Source: JBGPTK01 sp963797765 (GTDB lineage Bacteria; Acidobacteriota; Terriglobia; Acidiferrales; UBA7541). Taken from it: a stretch of DNA of 64,000 nucleotides. Where the stretch lies: assembly GCA_963797765.1 (NCBI GenBank), contig CAWCQU010000002.1, positions 1,240,001 through 1,304,000 of the forward strand, given 5' to 3'. A model generated the notes under the pieces. It was given only the letters and a program-made list of their open reading frames with translations, searched no databases and was not told where the DNA came from. Positions 8,179 through 16,726 of this stretch are shown one piece after another. Made by a program: the position numbers and the translations under genes. How positions within the stretch are numbered: position 1 is the first letter of the stretch; each line of letters starts with the position of its first letter.

Positions 8179-8785
8179 GTGCGCCGTTCAGGCACAGACT
8201 AGCCCTCAAACCGAAAATGCCCTAGCGGCATATCCGGGGCGTGTGTGGAAACGGCCATGCGCTTGGGAGGGGGTATTTACATCCGGCTGATTTTGATCGT
8301 TTTTCGAAGAAGGAGTGAGCGGTGCTAACAGGTTGCGACAGCAACTCGAATAGCACAGGCAGTCAAGAATGAGTGGTTGTGCCACCAAAGGAACATTTTT
8401 TTCCACAGGATATTTCTCAAGGACGTAGAGCGGGAAATCAGTATTCGGAGACGGAGTTATCCCGAATCGGAACTTTTCCCATCCGTGGATCATGAAGGAA
8501 TACCAGCTACTTAGTTTGAACTTAAACGCTAACTGGCCTGCGGAGATTTAGGCAGGCACATCCTGTAGCAGCGCTTTGGAGCTGAGGCGGATAGTGGAAA
8601 AGTCGATTCCCACATGTGAAATGATTTTCATTCAATGTGCGCAAAAAGCGTCATTTTGTTAAAAAGTTTTAGTACTCACAAGCCTCGCTCAATCGGATCG
8701 GCAAGCTACAGATCTTGCAGGCGTTATAGATTCGCGGGGCGTGAAGGAGGTCCAAAACAGGCTACAAAGCCCTAAAACGGGACTT
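8179..8785. other. Long intergenic region with inverted repeats
   Basis: No convincing gene is present. Two adjacent symmetrical elements stand out: GTGGAAAAG-TCGAT-TCCCAC at 8594-8613, and GTGAAATGATTTTCATTC at 8616-8633 inside a larger CACAT...ATGTG arrangement. Both resemble the half-sites found upstream of EPS genes and lie about 170 nt before a sigma-54 promoter candidate, a typical enhancer distance. Confidence 0.45.
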
Positions 8786-8801
8786 TGGGCGTCCGAGTGC
8801 A
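8786..8801 (+). promoter_or_regulatory. Sigma-54 promoter candidate TGGGCGTCCGAGTGCA
   Basis: GG and GC are correctly spaced, but the -12 element is GTGCA rather than TTGCA. It lies 118 nt before the second sigma-54 activator gene, which would make that regulator autoregulated or under the upstream response regulator. Confidence 0.4.
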
Positions 8802-8918
8802 CAGTACATACGTGCAACTTGGGTGTCTTCGATCACAGGCCTGCTTCGAATCGAGAAGGAACGAAATGGAGCTTTTATCTGAGCCAGAGTTTGGCTTAAG
8901 GGAAAAAACACACAAACC

Positions 8919-9983
8919 ATGAATGCAGTCTCGAGTGGTTTCTCACCAGGTCGAATGAACGAATTGCCGCCCGACGATGTGGTATTCGGTTGTTCGGAAG
9001 CGATGCGAACAATCCGGCAGAAGGTGGAGAAAGTGTCGGGCACGAATGTCCCGGTATTGATTCAAGGAGAGAGCGGCACCGGCAAGGAGATTCTCGCGCG
9101 GTTAGTTCATCGCAATTCCGCCTGCGGGACCGGACCGTTCGTCAAGGTTAATTGCGCGGCGATCCCTGGCACTTTGCTGGAAAGCGAATTATTCGGTTTT
9201 CAAAAAGGCGCATTCACCGGCGCTCATGCCAACAAGCCCGGGCGAGTGGAGATGGCCCATCGCGGGACTTTGTTCCTGGACGAAATCGCGGAAATGGATT
9301 TCGGCCTGCAGGCCAAGCTGCTGCAACTGCTGCAGGACGGGCAGTTTTGCCGCATCGGCGACCAGGAAGATAAACGCGTGGAAGCACGCGTGATCTGCGC
9401 CACCAACCGCCAAATTGAAAAGGAAATCGCCGGCGGAACATTCCGGCAGGATTTGTTTTATCGAATCAACGTGATCAATATCCAGATGCCGCCGCTTCGC
9501 GAACGCCGGGAAGACATCCCCGTGTTGATCAACTACTTTCTGGTCCATTTCAATCAGCGTTTTCAGCGGCAGGCGCCACACTTTTCGCGAGAAGTGATTG
9601 ACATGTTCCAGAGAAAAGACTGGCCCGGAAATACTCGCGAACTGGAAAATGCAGTGGCTCGTTACGTGATTCTTGGCTCCGAAGAAGCGTTCCGGAACGA
9701 ACTATTCGAGCGCAAGCCTGCTCCCATCAATTTTGAGATGAGAGAAGACGGCTCGATTCCACTGAAATCGATTGCCAAGCAAACCATTCGAGACATGGAG
9801 CGCACGCTGATTCTTCGCGTGTTGCAGGCCAACCATTGGAATCGACGCAAGACGGCTGAAGTGTTGAAGATCAGCTATCGGGCTCTGCTCTACAAGATCC
9901 GCCAGGCAGGATTGCCTCCCAAACGCACCCCGCGCAAGCCCACCGTCAGCGGGGAGCCCCCGAAAAGTTCCACGGCCGAATAG
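8919..9983 (+). CDS. Sigma-54-dependent transcriptional activator lacking a receiver domain
   Basis: The 354-residue protein consists of an AAA+ domain with GESGTGKE (50-57), GAFTGA (97-102) and Walker B TLFLDEI, plus a Fis-type helix-turn-helix (WNRRKTAEVLKISYRALLYKIR). There is only a short N-terminus, with no receiver or sensor domain, so it is either constitutively active or controlled by a partner or by its own level. Its DNA-binding helix resembles that of the response regulator at 4751-6211 (ISY.ALLYK), so they may share sites. The Shine-Dalgarno sequence is poor; the ATG at 8955 is an alternative start. It sits directly before the EPS cluster. Confidence 0.93.
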   Translation: MNAVSSGFSPGRMNELPPDDVVFGCSEAMRTIRQKVEKVSGTNVPVLIQGESGTGKEILARLVHRNSACGTGPFVKVNCAAIPGTLLESELFGFQKGAFTGAHANKPGRVEMAHRGTLFLDEIAEMDFGLQAKLLQLLQDGQFCRIGDQEDKRVEARVICATNRQIEKEIAGGTFRQDLFYRINVINIQMPPLRERREDIPVLINYFLVHFNQRFQRQAPHFSREVIDMFQRKDWPGNTRELENAVARYVILGSEEAFRNELFERKPAPINFEMREDGSIPLKSIAKQTIRDMERTLILRVLQANHWNRRKTAEVLKISYRALLYKIRQAGLPPKRTPRKPTVSGEPPKSSTAE

Positions 9984-10081
9984 AATCGAATTCGCGTTAA
10001 CAATAGAGCGGCAAGGCTTTAACCAAACGTGCAGTTACGTCAGAAAGTACTAGAACCAAGACGGAACATATTTATCCCAGC

Positions 10082-10099
10082 GGTGAAAACGTTTTCACC
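10082..10099. promoter_or_regulatory. Perfect 18-bp palindrome (enhancer candidate)
   Basis: GGTGAAAAC/GTTTTCACC is perfectly symmetrical and lies 70 nt upstream of a sigma-54 promoter candidate and about 100 nt after the second activator gene. It is a good candidate upstream activating site for the EPS initiating transferase gene. Confidence 0.6.
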
Positions 10100-10168
10100 C
10101 GCCATGCAAGGATTTTCAGTCCAAATCTCTAAGTAATTGAAAATAAATAGTGTATTGCGGAACGAGCA

Positions 10169-10184
10169 TGGTCACAAGTTTGCA
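10169..10184 (+). promoter_or_regulatory. Sigma-54 promoter candidate TGGTCACAAGTTTGCA
   Basis: It has correct -24/-12 spacing with a perfect TTGCA -12 element, 85 nt before the sugar transferase start and downstream of the palindrome at 10082. Confidence 0.65.
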
Positions 10185-10268
10185 TAAGTAGAAGGTACCG
10201 GGTCGTGAGGCCGAATCGGTAGCCGTTTCGACTGGGACAAGGCTTTTGCCACAGGGGTTGCCAACTAC

Positions 10269-11666
10269 ATGCTGAGAATCGGTGGACAGAGAGTACCGCC
10301 CAAGACGCTGTTGATGATCGGGTCGGATGTTCTCCTGATCGTGGGTGGCCTGCTGACTGCAACTGTTCTTCGCTTTTATAACGGTGGAATGGTCCGTCCC
10401 ACTCTGCATGCCAGCGAAACGTTCTGGAGATTTGGGATTGTGGTCCTGGTCTGCGAAATCTCCCTTTATTACAACGACCTTTACAGCACGGACGTATTGA
10501 ACCGGCGCAATCTTGTGGTGATTCGACTTTTGCAAGCGCTGGGCGTGGCGTGTGTTTCGCTGGCGCTGCTCTACTACGTGGAACCGAATCTGAGTTTGGG
10601 ACGAGGCATCGCGGCGCTTGCCGCTCCGATGATTTTGGGAGCGACACTTGGGTGGCGAACTTTGCTGGATGAAACCGGCCTGTTCTTTCGCGGCCCGGAA
10701 CGCGTGCTGATTCTTGGCACGGGGCCAGCGGGAATCGAACTGGTGCGCGAAGTGCTGACGCGCCCCGAATTGCACATGAAGATCGTAGGTTTTCTGGACG
10801 AACACGGCGAAAATATCGGCAAATCGCTTGTAAATCCGGGCATTATCGGCGCCGTCTCCGAAGTGGAAAAAATCGTGGACCGCGAAAAAATCGATCGCGT
10901 GGTTCTTTCGTTGAAAGAACGGCGGGGGATGACGCCTGCGCCGCAGCTCTTGCAATTGAAGTTCGCCGGCATTCGCGTGGAAGATGCGCATTCCTGCTAT
11001 GAAGGCGTCACCGGGCGGATTCTGCTGGAACGGCTTACGCCGAGCTGGCTGATTCTTTCGGACGGCTTCCGCAAATCGGCATCACTATTGGCGCTGAAAC
11101 GATTCGTCGATTTATTCGTGTCGTCGGTTTTATTGATACTGGCGTTGCCAGTGATGGCGGCGACGGCGGTGGCGGTGTGGCTGGAATCCGGCTCGCCCGT
11201 TTTGTTCCGGCAAACACGCGTGGGTTTGGCCGGAAGGCCGTTTGATGTATTGAAATTCCGGTCGATGGTGCAGAACGCGGAAAAGGATGGGCCCAAGTGG
11301 GCCGTAGCAGGCGACGCGCGAATCACGAAAGTGGGCAAATTTATTCGCAATTGCCGGCTGGACGAACTGCCGCAACTGATCAACGTTTTGCGGGGGGAGA
11401 TGAGCCTGGTAGGTCCAAGACCGGAGCGCCCGCATTTCTGCGAGATGTTGGAGAAGCAAATTCCATACTTCGGGCAGCGCCATGCGGTTCGCCCTGGCGT
11501 GACGGGCTGGGCGCAAATCAAGTATCCCTACGGTTCCACGGTGGAAGACGCAAAAGCGAAGCTGGAACTGGATCTTTTCTACATCAAAAACCTGTCGATT
11601 ACGCTGGATTCCGCGATCATTTTCGAAACCGCGAAAGTGATGTTGCTCCGCCGGGGCGCGAAGTAG
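10269..11666 (+). CDS. Undecaprenyl-phosphate sugar phosphotransferase, PEP-CTERM/XrtA-associated type
   Basis: The 465-residue membrane enzyme should start EPS synthesis by loading a sugar-1-phosphate onto undecaprenyl phosphate. The N-terminus has several membrane helices. A Rossmann-like middle domain carries LILGTGPAGIELV, and the C-terminal bacterial sugar transferase domain (from about 278) has KFRSM, RLDELPQLINVL and SLVGPRPERP. Domain order and the ending with the KNLSITLDSAIIFETAKV segment match the subfamily found in exosortase loci. The ATG at 10269 follows AGGGG at 11 nt. It is probably a separate transcript from the export genes, since a 280-nt gap with its own promoter follows. 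Confidence 0.93.
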   Translation: MLRIGGQRVPPKTLLMIGSDVLLIVGGLLTATVLRFYNGGMVRPTLHASETFWRFGIVVLVCEISLYYNDLYSTDVLNRRNLVVIRLLQALGVACVSLALLYYVEPNLSLGRGIAALAAPMILGATLGWRTLLDETGLFFRGPERVLILGTGPAGIELVREVLTRPELHMKIVGFLDEHGENIGKSLVNPGIIGAVSEVEKIVDREKIDRVVLSLKERRGMTPAPQLLQLKFAGIRVEDAHSCYEGVTGRILLERLTPSWLILSDGFRKSASLLALKRFVDLFVSSVLLILALPVMAATAVAVWLESGSPVLFRQTRVGLAGRPFDVLKFRSMVQNAEKDGPKWAVAGDARITKVGKFIRNCRLDELPQLINVLRGEMSLVGPRPERPHFCEMLEKQIPYFGQRHAVRPGVTGWAQIKYPYGSTVEDAKAKLELDLFYIKNLSITLDSAIIFETAKVMLLRRGAK

Positions 11667-11742
11667 CGAAAGTAGCAACTTCCATAAAATATACATGTTA
11701 TCGGCCATAGTTTTGCCTGACGGAAATGGTTTTTCCGCGGAA

Positions 11743-11765
11743 GGGAAAAGGATTTCACTTTTCCC
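11743..11765. promoter_or_regulatory. Inverted repeat GGGAAAAG-N7-CTTTTCCC (enhancer candidate)
   Basis: Two perfect 8-bp half-sites are separated by GATTTCA. The core is nearly identical to the element at 27664 upstream of the acyltransferase. It lies 80 nt before the best sigma-54 promoter of the window. Confidence 0.65.
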
Positions 11766-11844
11766 TCCGTGGAAAGTAACAAAAAATGACCTAAGTATAA
11801 GCCGAAGAATCAAAGGAACTTAAATAGTCCCAGGACTGTGCATT

Positions 11845-11860
11845 TGGCACCCTGCTTGCT
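11845..11860 (+). promoter_or_regulatory. Sigma-54 promoter TGGCACCCTGCTTGCT
   Basis: It matches the consensus TGGCAC-N5-TTGCT in every defined position and is placed 88 nt before the export protein start in a 281-nt intergenic region. It probably drives the 11948-16437 operon. Confidence 0.8.
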
Positions 11861-11947
11861 TAAATACTGACGAGACTTTCCCACCATCTGCAAAGTGTGG
11901 GTTAAGGGGTTCCAGGCGACTGGAACGACAGGAGAAATAGGGAGCTT

Positions 11948-12616
11948 ATGAAGCGCAGAATCGAACTTCTGATGGTGGTGGTGACGGTTGGAATCTTTGC
12001 AGCAGCCAGCCCATCGGTACGGGCCCAAGACGCGAAAGGCAAATCAGCGCCGCACGCGCAGAACTATAAATCCGCAGTACCCGTGCCGGATGATTGGCGC
12101 GCAGCGGCTATCGCGGCGCCGGCAATCAATCCGAACGAATACAGAGTTGGTGAAGCTGACATCCTGGAAATGAGCGTTTGGAAAGAGCCGGAGTTGACCC
12201 AGCGCGTGGTGGTTCGCCCGGATGGAAAGGTCGCGCTGCCGCTGGTCAACGAAATGAAAGTTGCGGGAATGACGCCGTTCCAGATTCAGCAATTGTTGAC
12301 GGACAAATTGAAAGCCTATTTGGTGGCACCCCAGGTGACAGTGACGGTGGCGGAAATTCACAGCAAAACGGTGTATGTGACGGGAGAAGTGAACCGCGCC
12401 GGAGAATATCCGCTGTTGTCGCCGATTACCGTGCTGCAACTGATCGCGCGCGCGGGCGGCTTTACGGCTTACGCCAATAAGAAGTCCATTTTCATCATGC
12501 GCAACGTGGACGGCCACCAGGTGCGATACCCATTCGATTATACCAGCGTGATCCACGGGAAAAACGGCGACCAAAACATCGAGCTGCGCACGGGGGATAC
12601 AGTCGTAGTTCCATGA
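11948..12616 (+). CDS. Polysaccharide export protein (Wza/periplasmic OPX family), EPS locus
   Basis: This 222-residue protein has a signal peptide ending near VRAQD, a polysaccharide export domain (YRVGEADILEMSVWKEPELT, VVVRPDGKVALPLV) and an SLBB-like segment (VYVTGEVNRAGEYPL). There is no lipobox Cys and no C-terminal amphipathic barrel helix, so it is of the short type found in XrtA loci, which likely works with the outer-membrane barrel encoded next. GGGAG lies 5 nt before the ATG. Its last codons overlap the next gene by 4 nt. Confidence 0.93.
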   Translation: MKRRIELLMVVVTVGIFAAASPSVRAQDAKGKSAPHAQNYKSAVPVPDDWRAAAIAAPAINPNEYRVGEADILEMSVWKEPELTQRVVVRPDGKVALPLVNEMKVAGMTPFQIQQLLTDKLKAYLVAPQVTVTVAEIHSKTVYVTGEVNRAGEYPLLSPITVLQLIARAGGFTAYANKKSIFIMRNVDGHQVRYPFDYTSVIHGKNGDQNIELRTGDTVVVP

Positions 12617-14025
12617 GGCGGATGATGAAGACACGATCCATTCGAAATTTCCTGTTAGCAGCAGGCCTGGCGGCCGTTCTGGGTATGGGCACCCAGACGA
12701 TGCGGGCACAGGACCAGTCACAGAGTTCCGGGTCGAAACAGGATGCCGGAGCGAAAAAGGATGCGAATGCGTCCGCGGTTGCCACGGATGCGAGAGTGGA
12801 CGCGAATGTAACGGCAGCAGCGGCGGTGACGGACGAACCGATGCCGAATCCCGCGCCCACCGCTTATGCGCCGATTATCGGGAGTGATCGATTGTTCGGG
12901 TTGGGATCAGGACCGCGGCTTCAGCTTCTATACGGGTCGTCCTTTACCGGAACTTACGATACGAACCTGGGCAGCGGCGGGACGGGCGGCGCGCTTTCGG
13001 GCTGGATTCCGATGGTTGGATTGATTGGGAACACGGCCCGCTCCTACTACATGGTGCAATATTCAGCGACGGTTACGGACTTGAAAAATGGAAACAATGG
13101 GATCCAGGCATACCACCAGGCAACGATCACTGCGGGAGGCGAATTCAACCGCGGAATCGGATGGGACGTGAGTGCGTCCGGCCACTATGGATTGGACCAA
13201 TTGCGGCTACTCGGCGGCTTAAGCTTCGGAAGCGTGCAGGACGTAGCAGTGGCGTCGGGGAATAATTCGGCATTCGTGCTGAATAACCAGCCGGTATCGT
13301 ACATTGATGATTCTGTTGGGCTTCACTGGCATCCGAGCGCCACCCAAAGCTTCAGCATCGCCGTGGCACATACATTTTACTTCATCAGTTCGGCCAGCCT
13401 TGGGCATTTTAATCTGGTGTCGTTGCATCTTTCTTATCAACGCGAGCTGAGCCGGAAATTAAGCGTTGGCGCATACGAAACCACGGGCCACAACCTGGAC
13501 AAATCCAGCTGTACATATGCGAATACCGGGGGCAGCCTGGTAGTAAAGCCAACGGAACGATTAACCATCAGCGGCGGCGCGGGTCCGACCTTTGGTTCCG
13601 CTGGTTGTACCCCGCAGCTTGGCTACAACGCCTCTGGTTCGCTGGTTTATCAATTTCGCGGGCGCTCGGAGTTCTATACGACCTACACGCATCAAGTTTA
13701 CGCCGCGGTGCTGCTGCCGACGGGCCAGACTCAGGACAACGTCACGGTGGGCGGCGTACGCGGGATTACGGCGCACTTCCGGTTGCGAGCGGATAGCGGA
13801 TACATGAATTTGAGCCAATCGGCGAGCAATCCCCTGGGCAACGGCCACGGTTTATTCGCAGGCCCTACAGCGGAATGGAATTTAACGCCCAGCGTGATGC
13901 TATCAGGTTCGTATCACTATTATTATCAGACATTTGGAATCGCGCCAACGGCAGCTGTCCAGAACCGCAGTCAGGTGTTGGTTTCCTTGGACTGGCAGCC
14001 ACAACCGAAAGGAATTTCGAAGTAA
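12613..14025 (+). CDS. Outer-membrane beta-barrel protein of the EPS export operon
   Basis: The 470-residue protein has a signal peptide (cleavage near TMRAQD), then a low-complexity Ala/Asp/Lys-rich stretch (about 35-75). The rest is made of alternating polar and aromatic strands typical of a barrel, for example YYMVQYSATVTDL and FYTTYTHQVYAAVLL. It overlaps the export gene as ATGA. XrtA-type EPS loci commonly encode a barrel of this size at this position; the direct role in export is inferred. No enzymatic motif is seen. Confidence 0.8.
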   Translation: MRRMMKTRSIRNFLLAAGLAAVLGMGTQTMRAQDQSQSSGSKQDAGAKKDANASAVATDARVDANVTAAAAVTDEPMPNPAPTAYAPIIGSDRLFGLGSGPRLQLLYGSSFTGTYDTNLGSGGTGGALSGWIPMVGLIGNTARSYYMVQYSATVTDLKNGNNGIQAYHQATITAGGEFNRGIGWDVSASGHYGLDQLRLLGGLSFGSVQDVAVASGNNSAFVLNNQPVSYIDDSVGLHWHPSATQSFSIAVAHTFYFISSASLGHFNLVSLHLSYQRELSRKLSVGAYETTGHNLDKSSCTYANTGGSLVVKPTERLTISGGAGPTFGSAGCTPQLGYNASGSLVYQFRGRSEFYTTYTHQVYAAVLLPTGQTQDNVTVGGVRGITAHFRLRADSGYMNLSQSASNPLGNGHGLFAGPTAEWNLTPSVMLSGSYHYYYQTFGIAPTAAVQNRSQVLVSLDWQPQPKGISK

Positions 14026-14089
14026 CGGGCGGGAAAGAACGGAACGAAATCGAAGACGAGCAATTCAATAAAGGGAGTTACGGAATCAC

Positions 14090-15640
14090 ATGAGCACTGA
14101 CACGATGGACCAGCCGATCGAGGTAATGAAGGAATACTGGCAGAGTGTTCGCCGGAGCGGGTGGTGGATTTTCTTGACCACGCTATGGCTGACTCTGGCG
14201 CTGATCGTGGTGATTGCGCTGCTACCCGATCAATATCAGGCCACAACCACCATTCTTGTCGACCCGCAAATGGTCTCCGATCAGTACGTCACTCCGGCAA
14301 TTAAGGAGCTTCTGACGGACCGCTTGCAGACTATCTCGCAGCAGGTCCTGAGCACGACCCGGTTGCAAGAAGTGATCGACCATTACCACCTTTATCCGGA
14401 GCTTCGCAAGTCGCTCTCGCGGGACCAAATCGTGGTGGTGATGCGCGAGAACGTGAACATCGAAGTGAAGCATGCTTCGGGCAATGGTCCGGGATCGTTC
14501 ACCATTACTTATCAGGGCCGCAATCCGGTGGTGGTGGCGCAAGTGGCCAATGACCTGGCGACTCGCTTTATCGCCTGGAACCTACAATCGACTGAGCAAG
14601 TTACGGAAACCACCACGCAATTCTTGAACGAGCAACTGGTGGAAGCGAAAGGCAATCTGGAAACCCAGGAACAAAAGGCTCGCGAGTTCAAGATGAGCCA
14701 TCTGGGCGAAATGCCGGACAATCTGCCCGCCAACCTGGGCACGCTCGGGCAACTCCGCGCGACCTACCAAACCAATAACGACGCGTTGAACCGCCTGGAG
14801 CAAGAGCGATTCGAATTGACTCGTTTGCCTATCGCGATGCCCCAATCCGGTAATAACCAGTACGTTCCGGGGCTTAGCCAGCGCGAACGGCTGGCAATGG
14901 AACGGGATAAACTTGAAGACCAGTTGATGGACCTTCGCCGGCGGTATACGCCGACGTACCCGGAAGTAATCGATCTTACGGCCCGTTTGCAGCACGTTCA
15001 GGAAGAGCTGAAAGCGTTGCCCGGCGCCGACTCCAAGAGCACCACTGCCGATTCAAGAGATCTTTCTCCCACGGCCGTGCGTCTGGAATTGATCTCGCGC
15101 GATATGAAGCGCTTGACGGAAGAGCAGAAAGCACTGGCACAGCAGATGGCCGCTTATCAGACTAAAGTGGATGCGATGCCCTTGCGCGAGCAGCAGCTTA
15201 CCGATGTGACGCGCGATTACGAGATGTCGAAGGATCAGTATAAGAACCTGCTTTCCAAGAAATATGCCGCGGAAATGGCCGGCGACCTGGAACGCAAGCA
15301 GAAGGGCGAACGGTTCACCATTCTCGATGCAGCGGAACCGCCGCAGAAGCCCGTGAAGCCGAACCGCGGAATGATGATGATTGCCGCACTTTTCGCTTCG
15401 TTTGGTTTCTCGATCATGCTGGTGATCGCGAAAGACAAGTTAGATCCTCGAGTTCGCGCGGAACGGGAAGTGAACGATCTGTTGCCAGCCTCCGTTTCAT
15501 TGCTGGCCACGATTCCTTCGATTGTGACGCCTTCTGACCGGCGTCGCCGCGTTCGATTCGCAGTTTTTGCCCTGACCACCTCGGTGTTCGCATGCCTTCT
15601 GGTGGCCGGATTCCTTTGGAGGGTACACCCAGTCCTATGA
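14090..15640 (+). CDS. Polysaccharide chain-length determinant (Wzz/PCP), XrtA-type
   Basis: The 516-residue inner-membrane protein has a Wzz N-terminus (about 5-100) with TM1 at about 25-45 (GWWIFLTTLWLTLALIVVIA). A long periplasmic coiled-coil section runs at about 165-400 (NEQLVEAKGNLETQEQKARE, LEDQLMDLRRRYTPTYPEV). C-terminal helices include GMMMIAALFASFGFSIMLVI and a final TM at about 492-510. It lacks a fused kinase; the separate tyrosine kinase follows with an ATGA overlap. It controls chain length together with that kinase. Confidence 0.93.
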   Translation: MSTDTMDQPIEVMKEYWQSVRRSGWWIFLTTLWLTLALIVVIALLPDQYQATTTILVDPQMVSDQYVTPAIKELLTDRLQTISQQVLSTTRLQEVIDHYHLYPELRKSLSRDQIVVVMRENVNIEVKHASGNGPGSFTITYQGRNPVVVAQVANDLATRFIAWNLQSTEQVTETTTQFLNEQLVEAKGNLETQEQKAREFKMSHLGEMPDNLPANLGTLGQLRATYQTNNDALNRLEQERFELTRLPIAMPQSGNNQYVPGLSQRERLAMERDKLEDQLMDLRRRYTPTYPEVIDLTARLQHVQEELKALPGADSKSTTADSRDLSPTAVRLELISRDMKRLTEEQKALAQQMAAYQTKVDAMPLREQQLTDVTRDYEMSKDQYKNLLSKKYAAEMAGDLERKQKGERFTILDAAEPPQKPVKPNRGMMMIAALFASFGFSIMLVIAKDKLDPRVRAEREVNDLLPASVSLLATIPSIVTPSDRRRRVRFAVFALTTSVFACLLVAGFLWRVHPVL

Positions 15641-16437
15641 GCCAATTACCTGGTCAACTTACCGACGATGTGCTGATTCCGTCCGCCGGGCAACTCTGGA
15701 AGACGGATCCCATGACGCACGGCGCCTCCGCTTCGAGCAACGGGTTCCGGAAGATCGAGCTGACTCCGGATGAGAATAGCCGGATGGTGTTTCAGACCGA
15801 TCCCAACGGCATCGCCATCGAGCAATACCGCCTGTTGCGGCATAACCTGACAGAACAGTTTCCGCAGGGCGGGATCTTGATGATCACCAGCCCCGCGAAG
15901 GGCGATGGCAAGACACTGAACGCCATCAATCTGGCCTGGTGCCTGGCGGAAAGTAATTCGCCCACGCTTCTGGCTGAATTCGACCTTCGCCAGCCGGCGA
16001 TCGGCAGCTCACTCGGAATCCGTCCGTCGCCGGGCGTGGAATCGGCGCTGAGCGGCGAAGTTTCCCCGGAATCCGTGGTGCTCTCGGTAAACGGCTTGCC
16101 GCTGTACATTGCGGCCGCGTCAAAGGCTGTCCGGCATCCGCTGGCGGTATTTAAAAGCCCCGCGACCACCGAATTCCTGGCATGGGCTCGCAAGAAATTT
16201 CGTTGGGTGGTAATGGATGCGCCGCCGGTGATCGCCTCCGCGGACGTTCCGGAACTCGCGCCAATGTCGGACGCGGTGCTCATGGTGCTCCGAGTTCACT
16301 CAACTCCTCGCGAATTGGTCCAGAAATCATACCAATTGGTGGGGCAGCGCCTGCGCGGCGTAATTTTGAATGAAGCGAACCTGTGCTGGGATTCCTACTA
16401 CCGTTACATGAGTGCGTATCAGCCACTCGACAGGTAG
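15637..16437 (+). CDS. Tyrosine autokinase (BY-kinase), XrtA-associated
   Basis: The 266-residue protein starts at the ATG overlapping the chain-length gene's stop. It has Walker A (SPAKGDGKT), Walker A' (LLAEFDLRQP) and Walker B (WVVMDAPPV), and a C-terminal tyrosine cluster, YYRYMSAY, for autophosphorylation. Splitting of the kinase from the chain-length protein is usual in this locus type. The longer frame to 15592 lies inside the previous gene and is not used. It is predicted to gate polymer length and export by phosphorylation cycles. Confidence 0.93.
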   Translation: MSQLPGQLTDDVLIPSAGQLWKTDPMTHGASASSNGFRKIELTPDENSRMVFQTDPNGIAIEQYRLLRHNLTEQFPQGGILMITSPAKGDGKTLNAINLAWCLAESNSPTLLAEFDLRQPAIGSSLGIRPSPGVESALSGEVSPESVVLSVNGLPLYIAAASKAVRHPLAVFKSPATTEFLAWARKKFRWVVMDAPPVIASADVPELAPMSDAVLMVLRVHSTPRELVQKSYQLVGQRLRGVILNEANLCWDSYYRYMSAYQPLDR

Positions 16438-16445
16438 TCCCAGGG

Positions 16446-16461
16446 TGGTCCAAACGGTGCA
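16446..16461 (+). promoter_or_regulatory. Weak sigma-54 promoter candidate TGGTCCAAACGGTGCA
   Basis: The spacing is right but the -12 box is GTGCA and the distance to the flippase start is 266 nt. No inverted repeat was noticed beside it. Nothing else was seen at 16462-16726. Confidence 0.3.
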
Positions 16462-16726
16462 GGACGCGATTCATCCTGGTCGCGTCTCTGAGGGCGGCCG
16501 GAATCTGAGATCGCGAGAATACGGATTGAGGCTCTGCGAACTTCAGCGGGCTTCGGAATCGGCAGTTCTCACGAGACTCGCTCCTCTGTCCTCCGCTCGA
16601 AGCGGTTCATCGTTTCCCATCTAATCGGTCCTGGTGGCGGAATCCCCAATTTGATCCAAGTGGTTGTTGGCTGATGCGCAGTGATTTCTCCGGGGGGATC
16701 GGGCATTCGGGGCTTCGCGAAATCGT

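Noticed and set aside
8206..8493. 95-residue minus-strand frame
   Set aside because: No domain, no ribosome site, Pro/Ser/Cys-rich; it lies in a regulatory-looking intergenic region.
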